A DNA stretch of 40,189 nucleotides from UBA4655 sp964585575 (GCA_964585575.1 CAZPEM010000007.1:1-40189); one strand, 5' to 3'; counted from the stretch's first letter, positions 17,256 through 26,302 are shown. Numbers and translations: made by a program. The notes: a model not told the origin generated them from the letters alone.

Positions 17256-18644
17256 TCAGCGGATCGCCCCGAGCACGTCAACGTAGAGCCGACGCTCCGC
17301 CGCGGTGAGGAGGCTCGTGTTGTGCCAGAGCAGCGAGAGCGTGCCACCATGACGCCGGCAGGTTGCGGCGAGCCCTTCCAGCCGCGTGACGCAGGCCTCC
17401 GGCGAGAGCCCCATGTAGGCCGGGTCGAGCAGCGTCCGCTCCATCGCCACGAGCGGCTTCTCACGGAGGGGAAGCCGGTCAGCGGTCCGGACGTTGAAGA
17501 CAGGAAATTCCCGGCAGGTGCCGGCCCGAAAACCGACCCGGTCGGCGAATCCGACCGTCGCGTCGTAATCCAGGCCGGAGTCCTGCCAGTTCTGCCACGT
17601 GTCGGGGTTTCGCCAGCGGAGGTAGTGCTGCCGTCCGCCCCAGGAATCCTGCGAGATGCCGAGACGGTCGCAGCAACGCACGAGCCGTCCGAATTCGTCC
17701 GCCGTCCGCTTCGCATCGAGGAAGGTCTCGAAGCCGGGATGCAGTCCGATGCGGTGGCCCCGCGCGTGAATCGACGAGATGAGCTTGCGGATCTCCGGGT
17801 CATCGAGGCCGTACGAGGCATCGAAGGGGGAGGTCCGGTCCGTGGCCATGAAATAGAACTCCCCGACGATGCCGGCCCGCTCGTTGGCATCCATGAGAAA
17901 CCCGAACGTGTTGCCCGGGTCGGAGCCGGGACGCCGGAGAAGCCAACTCGCCAGCCGCCCGGCGGCCTGCGATAGATCGCGACGCACGAGCAGATCCCCC
18001 GCAGTGCCACGGAGCAGCCTGCCCGCCGGCACTCCGCAGCCGAGAAAGGGATTGTCGACGTCGTGGCTCACGTGCAGCGAATACCGTTGCTCCCGGCGAC
18101 GGAGGCCTGGCCGCAGCCGCACGAGCATCGACCAGAGGATCTCCACGTACTCATCGACGATGGGCCGCTCGAGGAACGACTCCCGGCCCGCGAGCGACGC
18201 CATCGCCGGAAACCGCCCGAAGCGGTCGCAGGACGCCCCCTCGACCGCCTCCTCGTAGCGGGAGAGCATGAAGAAGATCCCGCCGAAGATGTCGATCGGC
18301 AGGTGGAGGCCACACGCCGCGGGAGGTCGGGCATCGTCGGAGGAAAAGAGCACCGGCACGTCCCGCTCCAGGCCGTCGATCCACGGTGGCGGCCGCCACC
18401 GACCGACGGGCACGCGGGGCAGCGAGTCGCGCCGCAGCCAGCGGTCGTCCGGCGTGGCGAGGAATCGGTCGTCCACCGCGAGCGTCGCGGCCGGACCTGC
18501 GTCGTCGACTTCGATCCGCACGTGGGCCGTCGACGGATCCTCCACGGAGTCGTGTTCGAGCCCGAGAAACTCCCGGAACACGACATCGAACACATAGCGA
18601 CGCTCCCGTGGACGCCCCGTTGGATGGAAGATCCTGAGCGTCAT
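17256..18644 (-). CDS. Polysaccharide deacetylase family protein with DUF7033-type N-terminal domain
   Basis: 462 residues. The N-terminal third (FFMLSRYEEAVEG and surrounding, with ERPIVDEYVEILW) resembles the DUF7033 domain that precedes divergent NodB-type deacetylases. The catalytic part begins with SLHVSHDVDNPF, where HDVD corresponds to the metal-binding acidic motif, followed by AGIVGEFYFMATD and by GHRIGLHPGFETF, equivalent to the metal-binding H(x3)H region. The conclusion SLLWHNTSLL is also typical. Expected to remove N-acetyl or O-acyl groups from a glycan, although members of this branch have little biochemistry. No signal peptide is visible, so a cytoplasmic substrate such as a lipid-linked or free intermediate is possible. 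It starts ten bases after the ATP-grasp gene and is almost certainly co-transcribed with it. Confidence 0.85.
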   Translation of the reverse strand: MTLRIFHPTGRPRERRYVFDVVFREFLGLEHDSVEDPSTAHVRIEVDDAGPAATLAVDDRFLATPDDRWLRRDSLPRVPVGRWRPPPWIDGLERDVPVLFSSDDARPPAACGLHLPIDIFGGIFFMLSRYEEAVEGASCDRFGRFPAMASLAGRESFLERPIVDEYVEILWSMLVRLRPGLRRREQRYSLHVSHDVDNPFLGCGVPAGRLLRGTAGDLLVRRDLSQAAGRLASWLLRRPGSDPGNTFGFLMDANERAGIVGEFYFMATDRTSPFDASYGLDDPEIRKLISSIHARGHRIGLHPGFETFLDAKRTADEFGRLVRCCDRLGISQDSWGGRQHYLRWRNPDTWQNWQDSGLDYDATVGFADRVGFRAGTCREFPVFNVRTADRLPLREKPLVAMERTLLDPAYMGLSPEACVTRLEGLAATCRRHGGTLSLLWHNTSLLTAAERRLYVDVLGAIR

Positions 18645-18654
18645 GGAGTCGGGC

Positions 18655-19740
18655 TCACGCGATCCGCCTCGATCCTCGCGGGGCGGTCGCGAGCATGCGA
18701 CGAACCATCGCGATCCCGCAAAACCGGAGCGTCGCCCAGGCTCCCGGATAGGCGACGACCCTGGCGCCGCTTCGGGCCGCCTCCCGACAGCGGTTCCTTG
18801 CCTCCCGCAGGAAACCCCACCGACGCTTCACGATCGCCGCGATCAACGCCAGCCGATCGACCCACACGAGCCGCACGTCGCCGGTGGTCTGACCGACTCC
18901 CGTCCGCGGCTGATCGCGGTCGAGGTACCGCTCGAGCAGGCGGTTTCCACAGCCGTCGATGAAAAGTCCGTGCTGCATCCAAAACCGCATGTTCAGCTCG
19001 AGCACGTGGTACACGCCGCGACGTCCGTCGCGGACGAACTCCAGCTCGAAGGGTCCGCGGTAGCCGAGGGCGTCGAGGATCGCGACCGTCCTGGGCAGGA
19101 GGCCTTCCGTGTCGTCGATCGTCTCGACGACCACGCCAGTCGTCAGTCCCTCCCCCTGCCCCAGGAGCTTTCGGGTCGTGAGAAAGAGGTTTCTGGAGTG
19201 GTTCAAGGCGTCGAAGAATCCACAGGTGGAGACGACGTCGGCGTCGGGGAGAAACTCCTGGATGAGGAAGTCGTCCGCCGAGAGCCCCGCCCGCCGCATT
19301 GCGACGCAGGCCTCCCGATACTCGCCCTCGGTCTTGCAGACCCAACCACGGGGAAGCTTGCGTCCGTCCCGCCACGACGACCGCGACTTCAAGACGAGAG
19401 GCATCACGGGAGGCTCCTCCGGCGGCCTTCCCGTCAACGGCCAGTAGGGGACGGGCGACTCTCCCAATCCCTTCATCATGTCGGCGAAGGCGAGCTTGTC
19501 ATCGGGCGGCACGGGCACCGTGCGCGGGTAGAAGTGATAGTCGTCCGAGCCGGAGGAGAGGTGCCTCAGGAGGCTGTCCTCCTCGGTGAAGAAGAGGGTG
19601 TCGCCGCGGCTGGGTGCGGAGTTCGCGGCGGGAACGAGTCCGGCGGACGGCTGCAGCGAGCCGCAGTCCAGCCCCAATTGCCGCAGTCCCTTGCGGATGC
19701 TCCAGGCGTTCACGTGGGATGTCGAGACGAAGCACTTCAT
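18655..19740 (-). CDS. ATP-grasp domain protein
   Basis: 361 residues from ATG 19740 (MKCFVSTSHVNAWSIRKGLRQLG); an in-frame ATG eight codons upstream (19764) is possible and neither has a strong ribosome site. The ATP-grasp signatures are PLVLKSRSSW (ATP-binding Lys), FLIQEFLPDADVVSTCGFFD, PFELEFVRDGRRGVYHVLELNMRFW (metal-binding E-x-N-x-R). The family ligates a carboxylate to an amine, thiol or other nucleophile through an acyl phosphate. Pairing with a DUF7033 deacetylase gene ten bases downstream suggests joint modification of the glycan, for example amide formation on a uronic acid made by the WbpABDE cassette; this is inference. Basic, possibly membrane-proximal C-terminus. Confidence 0.84.
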   Translation of the reverse strand: MKCFVSTSHVNAWSIRKGLRQLGLDCGSLQPSAGLVPAANSAPSRGDTLFFTEEDSLLRHLSSGSDDYHFYPRTVPVPPDDKLAFADMMKGLGESPVPYWPLTGRPPEEPPVMPLVLKSRSSWRDGRKLPRGWVCKTEGEYREACVAMRRAGLSADDFLIQEFLPDADVVSTCGFFDALNHSRNLFLTTRKLLGQGEGLTTGVVVETIDDTEGLLPRTVAILDALGYRGPFELEFVRDGRRGVYHVLELNMRFWMQHGLFIDGCGNRLLERYLDRDQPRTGVGQTTGDVRLVWVDRLALIAAIVKRRWGFLREARNRCREAARSGARVVAYPGAWATLRFCGIAMVRRMLATAPRGSRRIA

Positions 19741-19973
19741 GGCGTTCGCGAAGCACCACCTCATCGTTGTTCGAACGGCGGACCCTGGGAGGCTTGGGAG
19801 GCTAGCGAAGTCTTCACGGCAGCCGCAAGGTCATTGCCCTCGGTCGTTCGGGGCCGGGGGTGATCTTTCCAGTCCCCGCCCGCTTTTGCTACTTCCCCGT
19901 CGGCCTCGTCGTGGCTGACCGGGGCCCGATCGCCCGCAAACCTCGGGGTGTCCACCTTCAACGGTGCCGAAGG

Positions 19974-21416
19974 ATGTTCTACCTGCTGCTCGTCGCCGCG
20001 GTCGGGCGGGTGCTCGTCCGGATGTGGACCGCACCCGTCCAGGTCGTCGCGCTCGTGCTCACGATGCACGGCATCCGCCAGGTGGGCGTGGCCGTGCTGC
20101 CGCAGCTGGCAAACTCGCCGTTCCTGATGAATCTCGGCGTCGGCGGGCTCGCTGCGGTCGCGCTGGCGGTCGCCGCGATCCGCGGCGGAAGCTCGTTGCC
20201 TCGCGGGGCCTATGCGTCCGCGTGGGGCTCATCTCTCGCTTTTTACTGTTTCTACGGATGGAGCGTGGTCGCGACGGAGTCGTTCCGCGACCCGTCGGTC
20301 TCGGCACTGCTTTTGCGGGTGGTGCCCTACATCGGGCTCCAGCTGCTGGCGACGACGTGCCTGGTGGGATCGAGTTCCCCGGACGAACTCCGTGAGACCC
20401 TCGTCTCGACCTGGTTTATCTGCCTTGCTGTCATCGGGATCGCGATCACCGACAGCTCCGTTCGCGTCGATGACATCGATGCGTCGTTCCGTCTCATGCT
20501 CCGCACCCATCAGGAGGAGACGCTGGCCTCCAATCCGCTGGCCCTGGCGGACGTCGGGGTCATGCTGATGGCGACCACGCTCTACATCCTGCCGGCCGCG
20601 GTGAGGGCCGCATTCCCGGCGTGCTCGCGGATCGGATGGCTTTCGGCCGCGGCGGGCTGGACACGCATCGCCATCGTCGGCGGCGTCGCCTTCGCCGTCC
20701 TCTGGATCTCACGGGCCGAACCGGCCATGGCCCTGATCGCCATGTTCATCACCAGCTTCGCTGCGAAGAGCCGCGGCCGAGCCGGCCTGGTCGTCGCGGC
20801 GGTGCTCGTCCTGCCGCTCGCCGCGGCCTTCGGCCTGGCCGCCTCGGCCTTCGACGCGCTCGTCGCATTGTTTCCGAGGCTCGAGACGATCGACGAGGGT
20901 ATTGCCGTGAGGATGTCGATTCTCGAGCAACTCCTCGATCACTACTCCTACGGCGGCTTCCACGTGCTCCTGTTCGGGCTGGGCCCCGGCTACTCGCTGA
21001 TGAACTTCGGCCTCTATCCGCACAATCATCTGGCCGAGTGCCTGACGGAACTCGGCCTCGTGGGTCTCGTCGTCGCGGCCGTCGCTCCCGTGACGGCTTG
21101 GAAGCGGGGTGTGGCGACCCTGCGGATGCTGCCATCGGACGCCACGATGCACAACGTTCTGTTCTTCCACACCATGCTCACCTACTCGATCCTCGTCTCG
21201 ATGAAACGCGGCAGCGTCGTGCACCCCGACACGTTCATGTGGGGAGCCGCGCTCGGATTGCTCCATGCGACGGCATGCCGCAAGCATCAGCCTCCCGCGG
21301 CCTCCGAAATCCGGCCTGCAGGTCTGCCGATCGCGACGACAGTGACCGTGAGGGCGAATTCGTTCGCGGGGCCACACCGAACCCTTCCAGCGAGGCAGCG
21401 ACATGCGGCCGCTTGA
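19974..21416 (+). CDS. O-antigen ligase/polymerase-like membrane protein
   Basis: 480 residues from ATG 19974 (MFYLLLVAAVGRVLV). The frame is open back to GTG 19860, and the ribosome site is weak for either start. About ten hydrophobic segments are visible, for example LVVAAVLVLPLAAAFGLAASA, and the pattern LLFGLGPGYSLMNFGLYPHNHLAECLTELGLVGL matches the Wzy_C region of O-antigen ligases and polymerases (conserved H-N-x-x-L-E/A). Likely polymerises or transfers the flipped repeat unit on the periplasmic side. It opens a plus-strand operon and overlaps the next gene by 14 bases. A second gene of this class lies at 28440-31112. Confidence 0.85.
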   Translation: MFYLLLVAAVGRVLVRMWTAPVQVVALVLTMHGIRQVGVAVLPQLANSPFLMNLGVGGLAAVALAVAAIRGGSSLPRGAYASAWGSSLAFYCFYGWSVVATESFRDPSVSALLLRVVPYIGLQLLATTCLVGSSSPDELRETLVSTWFICLAVIGIAITDSSVRVDDIDASFRLMLRTHQEETLASNPLALADVGVMLMATTLYILPAAVRAAFPACSRIGWLSAAAGWTRIAIVGGVAFAVLWISRAEPAMALIAMFITSFAAKSRGRAGLVVAAVLVLPLAAAFGLAASAFDALVALFPRLETIDEGIAVRMSILEQLLDHYSYGGFHVLLFGLGPGYSLMNFGLYPHNHLAECLTELGLVGLVVAAVAPVTAWKRGVATLRMLPSDATMHNVLFFHTMLTYSILVSMKRGSVVHPDTFMWGAALGLLHATACRKHQPPAASEIRPAGLPIATTVTVRANSFAGPHRTLPARQRHAAA

Positions 21417-22095
21417 GTCGCCACGGCTCTCGTGGCACGCGTGCACGACGGCCGAGCCGTCGGTCCGACCGGCACGTCCCGCCGATCTGGAGCGGGTCGT
21501 CGCGGTCCACACGGCGGCATTCCCGAAGTTTTTCCTCACGTCGCTCGGGCCGGCTTTCCTGCGACGCTACTACCGGACTGTGCTCGAGTTCGATGGCGGC
21601 TGCCTGATGGTCGCCGAACTCGAAGGCCGCGTGGCGGGCTTCGTGGCCGGCTTTGCCGAGCCTCGCCGGTTCTACGGCGTCTTTCGCAGCAGGCCGCTCT
21701 CATTCGCCGCGGCGGTTGCGGTGGGCCTGCTCCGCCGGCCCTGGCTCTTCGGTCACATCCTCGGCCGGACCCGGTCGGTGTTCCATCGCAGTCAGGGCCG
21801 CCACCCGCAGAAGGCCCCCGTCGCCGAATGCGAGCTGTCTTCCCTCGCAGTCGATCCCTTTGCCCGCCGACGAGGCATCGGACAGCAGCTCGTCGCCGCC
21901 TTCGTCGCCGCCGCCCGTGAACGCGGTCTCGACGTCGTCCGGCTGAAGACCGACGCCCGCGACAACGATCCGGCCAACGCCTTCTACGCCGGCCTCGGAT
22001 TCCGTATTTCGGCGAGCGTCGTGGCTGCGGGCCGCAGGCCGATGAACGAGTACGAGCTTTCCCTCCGTCCCGGGAGCCTGCGGCACGCAGGATGA
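21403..22095 (+). CDS. GNAT-family N-acetyltransferase
   Basis: 230 residues. VRPARPADLERVVAVHTAAF opens the GNAT fold. LGPAFLRRYYRTVLE and MVAELEGRVAGFVAGF follow, and the acetyl-CoA loop is CELSSLAVDPFARRRGIGQQLVAAF, with NPANAFYAGLGF-like residues near the end. Because the gene overlaps the end of the membrane-protein gene by 14 bases and is followed by the PglC-like transferase (ATGA overlap), it is probably the acetyltransferase for the amino sugar that starts the chain. This would replace the beta-helix PglD used in Campylobacter. The acceptor is not proven. Confidence 0.85.
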   Translation: MRPLESPRLSWHACTTAEPSVRPARPADLERVVAVHTAAFPKFFLTSLGPAFLRRYYRTVLEFDGGCLMVAELEGRVAGFVAGFAEPRRFYGVFRSRPLSFAAAVAVGLLRRPWLFGHILGRTRSVFHRSQGRHPQKAPVAECELSSLAVDPFARRRGIGQQLVAAFVAAARERGLDVVRLKTDARDNDPANAFYAGLGFRISASVVAAGRRPMNEYELSLRPGSLRHAG

Positions 22096-22718
22096 CGATG
22101 ACGAAACGACTGATCGACGTGGTCGCCGCCTTCGCGGGGCTCGTGATTCTCTCGCCGGTGCTCCTCGTGGCGGCGGCGGTCGTGCGACTCTCGTCGCCGG
22201 GGCCCGTGCTCTTTCGGCAGCAGCGGATCGGCCGGGGATTCCGCCCGTTCACGATCTACAAGTTCCGCACGATGGTGGTCGATGCGCCGAACCGCGGGGC
22301 CGCCATCACGTGCGGAGACGACCCGAGAATCACCTCCGTCGGCCGCTTTCTTCGCAAGACAAAGATCGACGAACTGCCGCAGCTCCTCAACGTTCTCCTG
22401 GGAGACATGAGCCTGGTGGGCCCGCGGCCCGAGGTTCCCCGCTACGTCGAGATGTTCCGCGAGGATTTCTCGGAGATCCTCGCGGTGCGTCCGGGAATCA
22501 CCGATCTGGCCTCGATCACCTACCGCGACGAGGCGGACCTGCTCGGCCGGGCCTCCGATCCGCACGCCGAGTACGTCGGCCGGATCCTGCCCGACAAGAT
22601 ACGGCTTGCCAAGGAGTACCGCCGCCGCTCGTCCGTGTTCTTCGACCTGTTCCTGATCGTGCGCACGTTCGCCGCGATCGCGATGCCATCGACCCCGAGG
22701 GAGCCGATCCCATCATGA
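22092..22718 (+). CDS. Undecaprenyl-phosphate sugar-phosphate transferase (PglC-like initiating transferase)
   Basis: 208 residues, the short single-domain form. A membrane-inserted helix (VVAAFAGLVILSPVLLVAAAVVRL) precedes the catalytic core with GPVLFRQQRIGRGFRPFTIYKFRTM, then TSVGRFLRKTKIDELPQLLNVLLGDMSLVGPRPEVPRYV and RPGITDLASI. It moves a sugar-1-phosphate from a UDP-sugar to undecaprenyl phosphate on the cytoplasmic face and so starts each repeat unit. The gene overlaps the GNAT stop as ATGA and the aminotransferase start in the same way. PglC relatives prefer UDP-N,N'-diacetylbacillosamine, matching the neighbouring aminotransferase and acetyltransferase genes; specificity is inferred. 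Confidence 0.93.
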   Translation: MTMTKRLIDVVAAFAGLVILSPVLLVAAAVVRLSSPGPVLFRQQRIGRGFRPFTIYKFRTMVVDAPNRGAAITCGDDPRITSVGRFLRKTKIDELPQLLNVLLGDMSLVGPRPEVPRYVEMFREDFSEILAVRPGITDLASITYRDEADLLGRASDPHAEYVGRILPDKIRLAKEYRRRSSVFFDLFLIVRTFAAIAMPSTPREPIPS

Positions 22719-23965
22719 ACCACCCCACGCCCATGGCAGTCCCCTTCTTCCGCCCATCGATCTCGGAGGACGAGATCGACGAAGTCGTGGCCTGCATGCG
22801 ATCCGGCTGGCTCACCACGGGCACCCGCACGAAGCAGTTCGAGGCCGACTTTGCGACGGCCGTCGGAGGACGGCATGCGGTCGCGGTCAACTCATGCACG
22901 GCGGCCCTCCATCTGGCGGTGGAGGCGATGGGCCTGGGCCCCGGCCAGGCCGTGCTCGTGCCGACGATGACATTCGCGGCCACGGCCGAGGTGGTCCGTT
23001 ACCAGGGCGCCGTGCCGCTGTTGGTCGACTGCGATCCTGTGACGCTCAACATGGATCTCGAAGACGCCGCCGCGAAGATCCGCGCGGTCCGCGACGGCCG
23101 CACGCCCCTCGACCGCGACCTCGAGGTCGTGGGGATCATGCCGGTGCACTTCGGCGGGCTGATGCTCGACATGGACGCGGTGGGTGAATTCGCCAGGGAG
23201 CACGGCCTGTGGGTGGTGGAGGATGCGGCCCATGCGCTTCCTGCAGCCTATCGGCGTCATCCGGGGGCCGAGTGGCGCCGGTGCGGCGAGGGCACGGCCG
23301 CCGTGACCTGCTTTTCCTTCTACGCCAACAAGACGATCACGACCGGCGAAGGGGGCATGGCCGTGACCGACGACGACGAGACCGCCGACCGGATCCGGCG
23401 GATGTCGCTCCACGGCCTGTCGCAGGATGCCTGGAGGCGGTTCAGCGGCGGGGGCTGGGACTACCGGATCATCGCGGCCGGATTCAAGTACAACATGACC
23501 GACCTTGCCTCATCGATCGGCATCCACCAGCTTCGCAAGGCGGAGGACTTCCGGCGGAGGCGGGAGGAAATCGCCGACCTCTATCGCGGGGCATTCGCCG
23601 ACGTCGACGCGATCGAACTGCCGGAGGGGCACGTCGACCGGCTGCACTCGTGGCACCTCTTCCCGCTCCGGTTAAGGCTCGAGCGGCTCGGGATCGACCG
23701 CAACGCGTTCGTCGAGGAGATCAAGGCCCGCGGCATCGGCTGCTCCGTGCACTGGCGGCCTCTCCACCTCCACCCGTACTACGAGGAGACGTTCGGCTGG
23801 CGGCCGGAGCACCTCCCCGTGGCCTCGCGGGTCTGGAAGCGTCTCGTCAGCCTGCCGCTGTTTCCGGGCATCACGGATGCCGAATTCCGGCACGTCGTCG
23901 CCGGAGTCCGCGACGTCTGCCGGGAACATTCCCGTTCCGCCGCCGTGCACCGACGGGCCGCCTGA
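22715..23965 (+). CDS. DegT/DnrJ/EryC1-family sugar aminotransferase
   Basis: 416 residues from the ATG overlapping the previous stop (ATGA). The opening VPFFRPSISEDEIDEVVACMRSGWLTTG is typical of aminotransferases acting on 4-keto-6-deoxy sugar nucleotides (ArnB/PglE/PseC type). PLP lysine Lys206 lies in FSFYANKTITTGEGG, the PLP-ring Asp in VVEDAAHALPA, and the phosphate-binding SCTAALHLAV is present. Likely converts a UDP-4-keto-6-deoxy-HexNAc, produced by the WbpM-like dehydratase at 26303-28306, to the 4-amino sugar. It is distinct from the WbpE-like enzyme. The tail after RDVCREHS is variable. About 167 bases follow before the next gene. Confidence 0.92.
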   Translation: MNHPTPMAVPFFRPSISEDEIDEVVACMRSGWLTTGTRTKQFEADFATAVGGRHAVAVNSCTAALHLAVEAMGLGPGQAVLVPTMTFAATAEVVRYQGAVPLLVDCDPVTLNMDLEDAAAKIRAVRDGRTPLDRDLEVVGIMPVHFGGLMLDMDAVGEFAREHGLWVVEDAAHALPAAYRRHPGAEWRRCGEGTAAVTCFSFYANKTITTGEGGMAVTDDDETADRIRRMSLHGLSQDAWRRFSGGGWDYRIIAAGFKYNMTDLASSIGIHQLRKAEDFRRRREEIADLYRGAFADVDAIELPEGHVDRLHSWHLFPLRLRLERLGIDRNAFVEEIKARGIGCSVHWRPLHLHPYYEETFGWRPEHLPVASRVWKRLVSLPLFPGITDAEFRHVVAGVRDVCREHSRSAAVHRRAA

Positions 23966-23978
23966 TCTCCTTCGTCCG

Positions 23979-24029
23979 CCCCGGGTGCCAGGATCGCCCA
24001 GTTCCCCGGAGCACGCCGTCCACCCGGGG
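23979..24029. other. Inverted repeat between the aminotransferase and oxygenase genes
   Basis: CCCCGGGTG at 23979-23987 is the exact reverse complement of CACCCGGGG at 24021-24029, leaving a 33-base loop. There is no T-run, so it is not a standard terminator. It could be an attenuator, an mRNA-stability hairpin or a dyad binding site. Confidence 0.35.
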
Positions 24030-24132
24030 AGTTTGGTCTGGTTGCCCCCGGCGGGCCCGGGTATCACCCGCACCTCGTCGGAGCGGCACGCCGTCCGCGC
24101 ACACCCGAGCCCACGGAAACAGGACAGCAGCC

Positions 24133-24843
24133 ATGTTCGAAGAGGAACGGAACCGGTTCAGGCGGGATGGATTCCTCGTGATCGACTCGTTCCTCCAGGA
24201 AGCCGAGTGCGAGGCGATCCGGGCGACGGTCGACGAGTTGAGCGGCCGCGATCGCCTGATCAAAGTCGATCGCGTGGGCCGTACGAGCGTCTCCCGGTTC
24301 GCGACGATCAACGGCACCGAGCTCGAGCGGTCGATCCCGAGGGTCGCCGGGGCGTATGCCGAGGTCGCTGATTTCGTAAGGGCGATCGCCTCAGACGATC
24401 TCACGCCCCTCGAGAACCGCGCCATCGGCGTGAGCATCAACGTGACCAGTCCCGGGCAGCAGTTCGCGATGCACTACGACCGCAACGCGGTCACGGCCGT
24501 CATCTACCTGAATTCCGTTGAAAGCGGCGGGCAGATGGAGTTCTACCCGAAGCATCGCCTCTTTCTCGGCACGCGGTCGAATCCATTCCTGAAGCGGCTG
24601 CAGCACGTGCTCGATGTCGGCACCAAGACGTCGCTCTGGAAACGGCTGTCGGGCCAGCGTCATCTCGTCTCGCCGACGGCGGGAAGGATGCTCGTGTTCC
24701 GCGGCAACCGCTGCCTCCACGGCGTGCGGCCGGTCGAGGGGACGGTGGCCAGATACTCGCTGCAGCTGGCGTACGACCTGCCCGCCGTCTCGTTCGCCCG
24801 CTCGGAGACGACGGACTACTATGGCTATCGGGCCGCTGCCTGA
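24133..24843 (+). CDS. 2-oxoglutarate/Fe(II)-dependent oxygenase (phytanoyl-CoA dioxygenase-like)
   Basis: 236 residues from ATG 24133, which has AGGA about nine bases upstream. The cupin fold shows the HxD metal motif His114-Tyr-Asp116 in FAMHYDRNAVTAVIYLN, the distal metal ligand His196 in GNRCLHGVRP, and the 2-oxoglutarate-binding Arg207 in VARYSLQLAYD. The N-terminal FRRDGFLVIDSFL is the usual PhyH-like opening. It hydroxylates or otherwise oxidises an unactivated carbon. Embedded between the aminotransferase and flippase genes, the substrate may be a sugar nucleotide, lipid-linked glycan or amino-acid substituent, but this cannot be told from sequence. The flippase gene overlaps its end by 23 bases. 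Confidence 0.87.
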   Translation: MFEEERNRFRRDGFLVIDSFLQEAECEAIRATVDELSGRDRLIKVDRVGRTSVSRFATINGTELERSIPRVAGAYAEVADFVRAIASDDLTPLENRAIGVSINVTSPGQQFAMHYDRNAVTAVIYLNSVESGGQMEFYPKHRLFLGTRSNPFLKRLQHVLDVGTKTSLWKRLSGQRHLVSPTAGRMLVFRGNRCLHGVRPVEGTVARYSLQLAYDLPAVSFARSETTDYYGYRAAA

Positions 24844-26293
24844 TCCGGTGCCGCGACGCACCGGAAAAAGCTCGCGACATCTCCTCAACCTGCTCGCCAC
24901 CGGCGCGGCGCAGTTTCTCGACGCCGTCGTGCCGACGGTCATGGTGCTGCTGATCGCCAACGTCTACGGCCTCGAGCCCCTCGGGGAGTTCTGCGTCGCG
25001 ATGGCCTTCGCGAGCATCGCCGCCCTCCTCTGCGGCAGCGGCATCGCCAATGCCGTCTGCTTCGAGGTGGCCTCGGCCGACGACGACGCCGAGTCGCACA
25101 ACGCCGCGCTCATGGCGGGCGCCATCGGCTTCGCCGGCTGCTTTGCCGTCGCCCTGCCGCTGCTCGGATGGGCGTCGTGGCTGGTGGGTCACGGCTCCTC
25201 GATGGTGGTGCTCGTCGTGACGCTGGCCATCGGCTACGGCCTGCGGGCCCTTGGAGGGCTCTTCAACGCCGTGCTCCGCGGACGCAGGGAGATGCAGGTC
25301 TCCGTCTGGCCGATGCTCGTCGCGCTCCTCCTGGTCGCCGCAACGGTGGTGCCGCTCCTGGCGATGCGGCGGCCGCTCGCGGAGGTCGCGATGGCTTGGA
25401 CCGCCTGCCAGCTCTGCGGGCCCATCTGGCTCTTCGTCGCCCTCAGGCGACGGGGTGTGAGCGGCTCGCTGAACGGCGCTTGGCGGCGGCTCGGCACGAT
25501 CGCGCGGGCGTCGTGGATGCTCACACTGGAGTCGGTCGTGTTCCGGGTGGGGCTGCAGCTGGCGGTGGTCCTCCTGCCGCTGCTTTTGACGGCGAGGGAG
25601 GTCGGCCTCTACAACGCCGCCGCGAAGCCATTCCAGCTTCTCGTCCTCGCGAACGAATGCGTCATCCAGTTCTTCCTTCCCTATCTCGCCGCCGTGCCGC
25701 AGGCATCGAGGGTCGAACTCGAGGCCCGTCTCCAGCAGTTTCACAAGATGGCGTTCTTCTTCACGGCCACGACACTCGTCCTCGTGGTCGTGTTCGCCCC
25801 GTCCATCTCGTCTATCCTGTTCGGCGACTCGGGGCCGGACGTCGCACCATTCATGGCGGTGCTCGCCCTCGGATACATCGTCTACTACACGCCTCCCTAC
25901 TCGGGTGGCTTCAAGTCGATGGGGAAGTCGAGGCTTTCGGTGATCTGCGCGGTGGCGCAGACGACGACCGTGCTGGCGTCGCTGCCGTTGCTCGCGCCGG
26001 CCTTCGGCGTCTGGGGAGTCGTCTGGGCGGTGTGCCTTGCCTACGCCGTGTATTGGCTGCTGGAAGTCTGGTTCTATCGCGAGAGCCGGCTGAAGGCCGT
26101 GGCAGGGGTCGGCAGATACGTCGTGTTCCTGCTCTTCAATCTCGTCGTCGGCCACCTGCTGGAAGCCTTGGTGGGCGGCGTGGCCGCCATGGCGATTTTC
26201 CTCTGCGTCGCCGCGGCCGCGTCGCTCGTCCTCTACTGGACCGCTGATGAGCGACGATTCGCCATGGCGATCGCCTTTAGCAAGCCCGGTTGA
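24821..26293 (+). CDS. Oligosaccharide flippase (Wzx-like, MATE/MOP superfamily)
   Basis: 490 residues from ATG 24821 inside the end of the oxygenase gene. Twelve or more hydrophobic helices run through the protein. Features such as LLATGAAQFLDAVVPTVMVLLIANVYG, GEFCVAMAFASIAALLCGSGIANAV, EVGLYNAAAKPFQLLVLANE and the late GGFKSMGKSRLSVICAVAQ fit polysaccharide transporters of the Wzx class. It should move the undecaprenyl-linked repeat unit from the cytoplasmic to the periplasmic face. It is the only flippase gene in the window, so it probably serves the entire locus. The 3' end lies nine bases from the convergent dehydratase gene. Confidence 0.9.
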   Translation: MAIGPLPDPVPRRTGKSSRHLLNLLATGAAQFLDAVVPTVMVLLIANVYGLEPLGEFCVAMAFASIAALLCGSGIANAVCFEVASADDDAESHNAALMAGAIGFAGCFAVALPLLGWASWLVGHGSSMVVLVVTLAIGYGLRALGGLFNAVLRGRREMQVSVWPMLVALLLVAATVVPLLAMRRPLAEVAMAWTACQLCGPIWLFVALRRRGVSGSLNGAWRRLGTIARASWMLTLESVVFRVGLQLAVVLLPLLLTAREVGLYNAAAKPFQLLVLANECVIQFFLPYLAAVPQASRVELEARLQQFHKMAFFFTATTLVLVVVFAPSISSILFGDSGPDVAPFMAVLALGYIVYYTPPYSGGFKSMGKSRLSVICAVAQTTTVLASLPLLAPAFGVWGVVWAVCLAYAVYWLLEVWFYRESRLKAVAGVGRYVVFLLFNLVVGHLLEALVGGVAAMAIFLCVAAAASLVLYWTADERRFAMAIAFSKPG

Positions 26294-26302
26294 CGAACCG
26301 CT

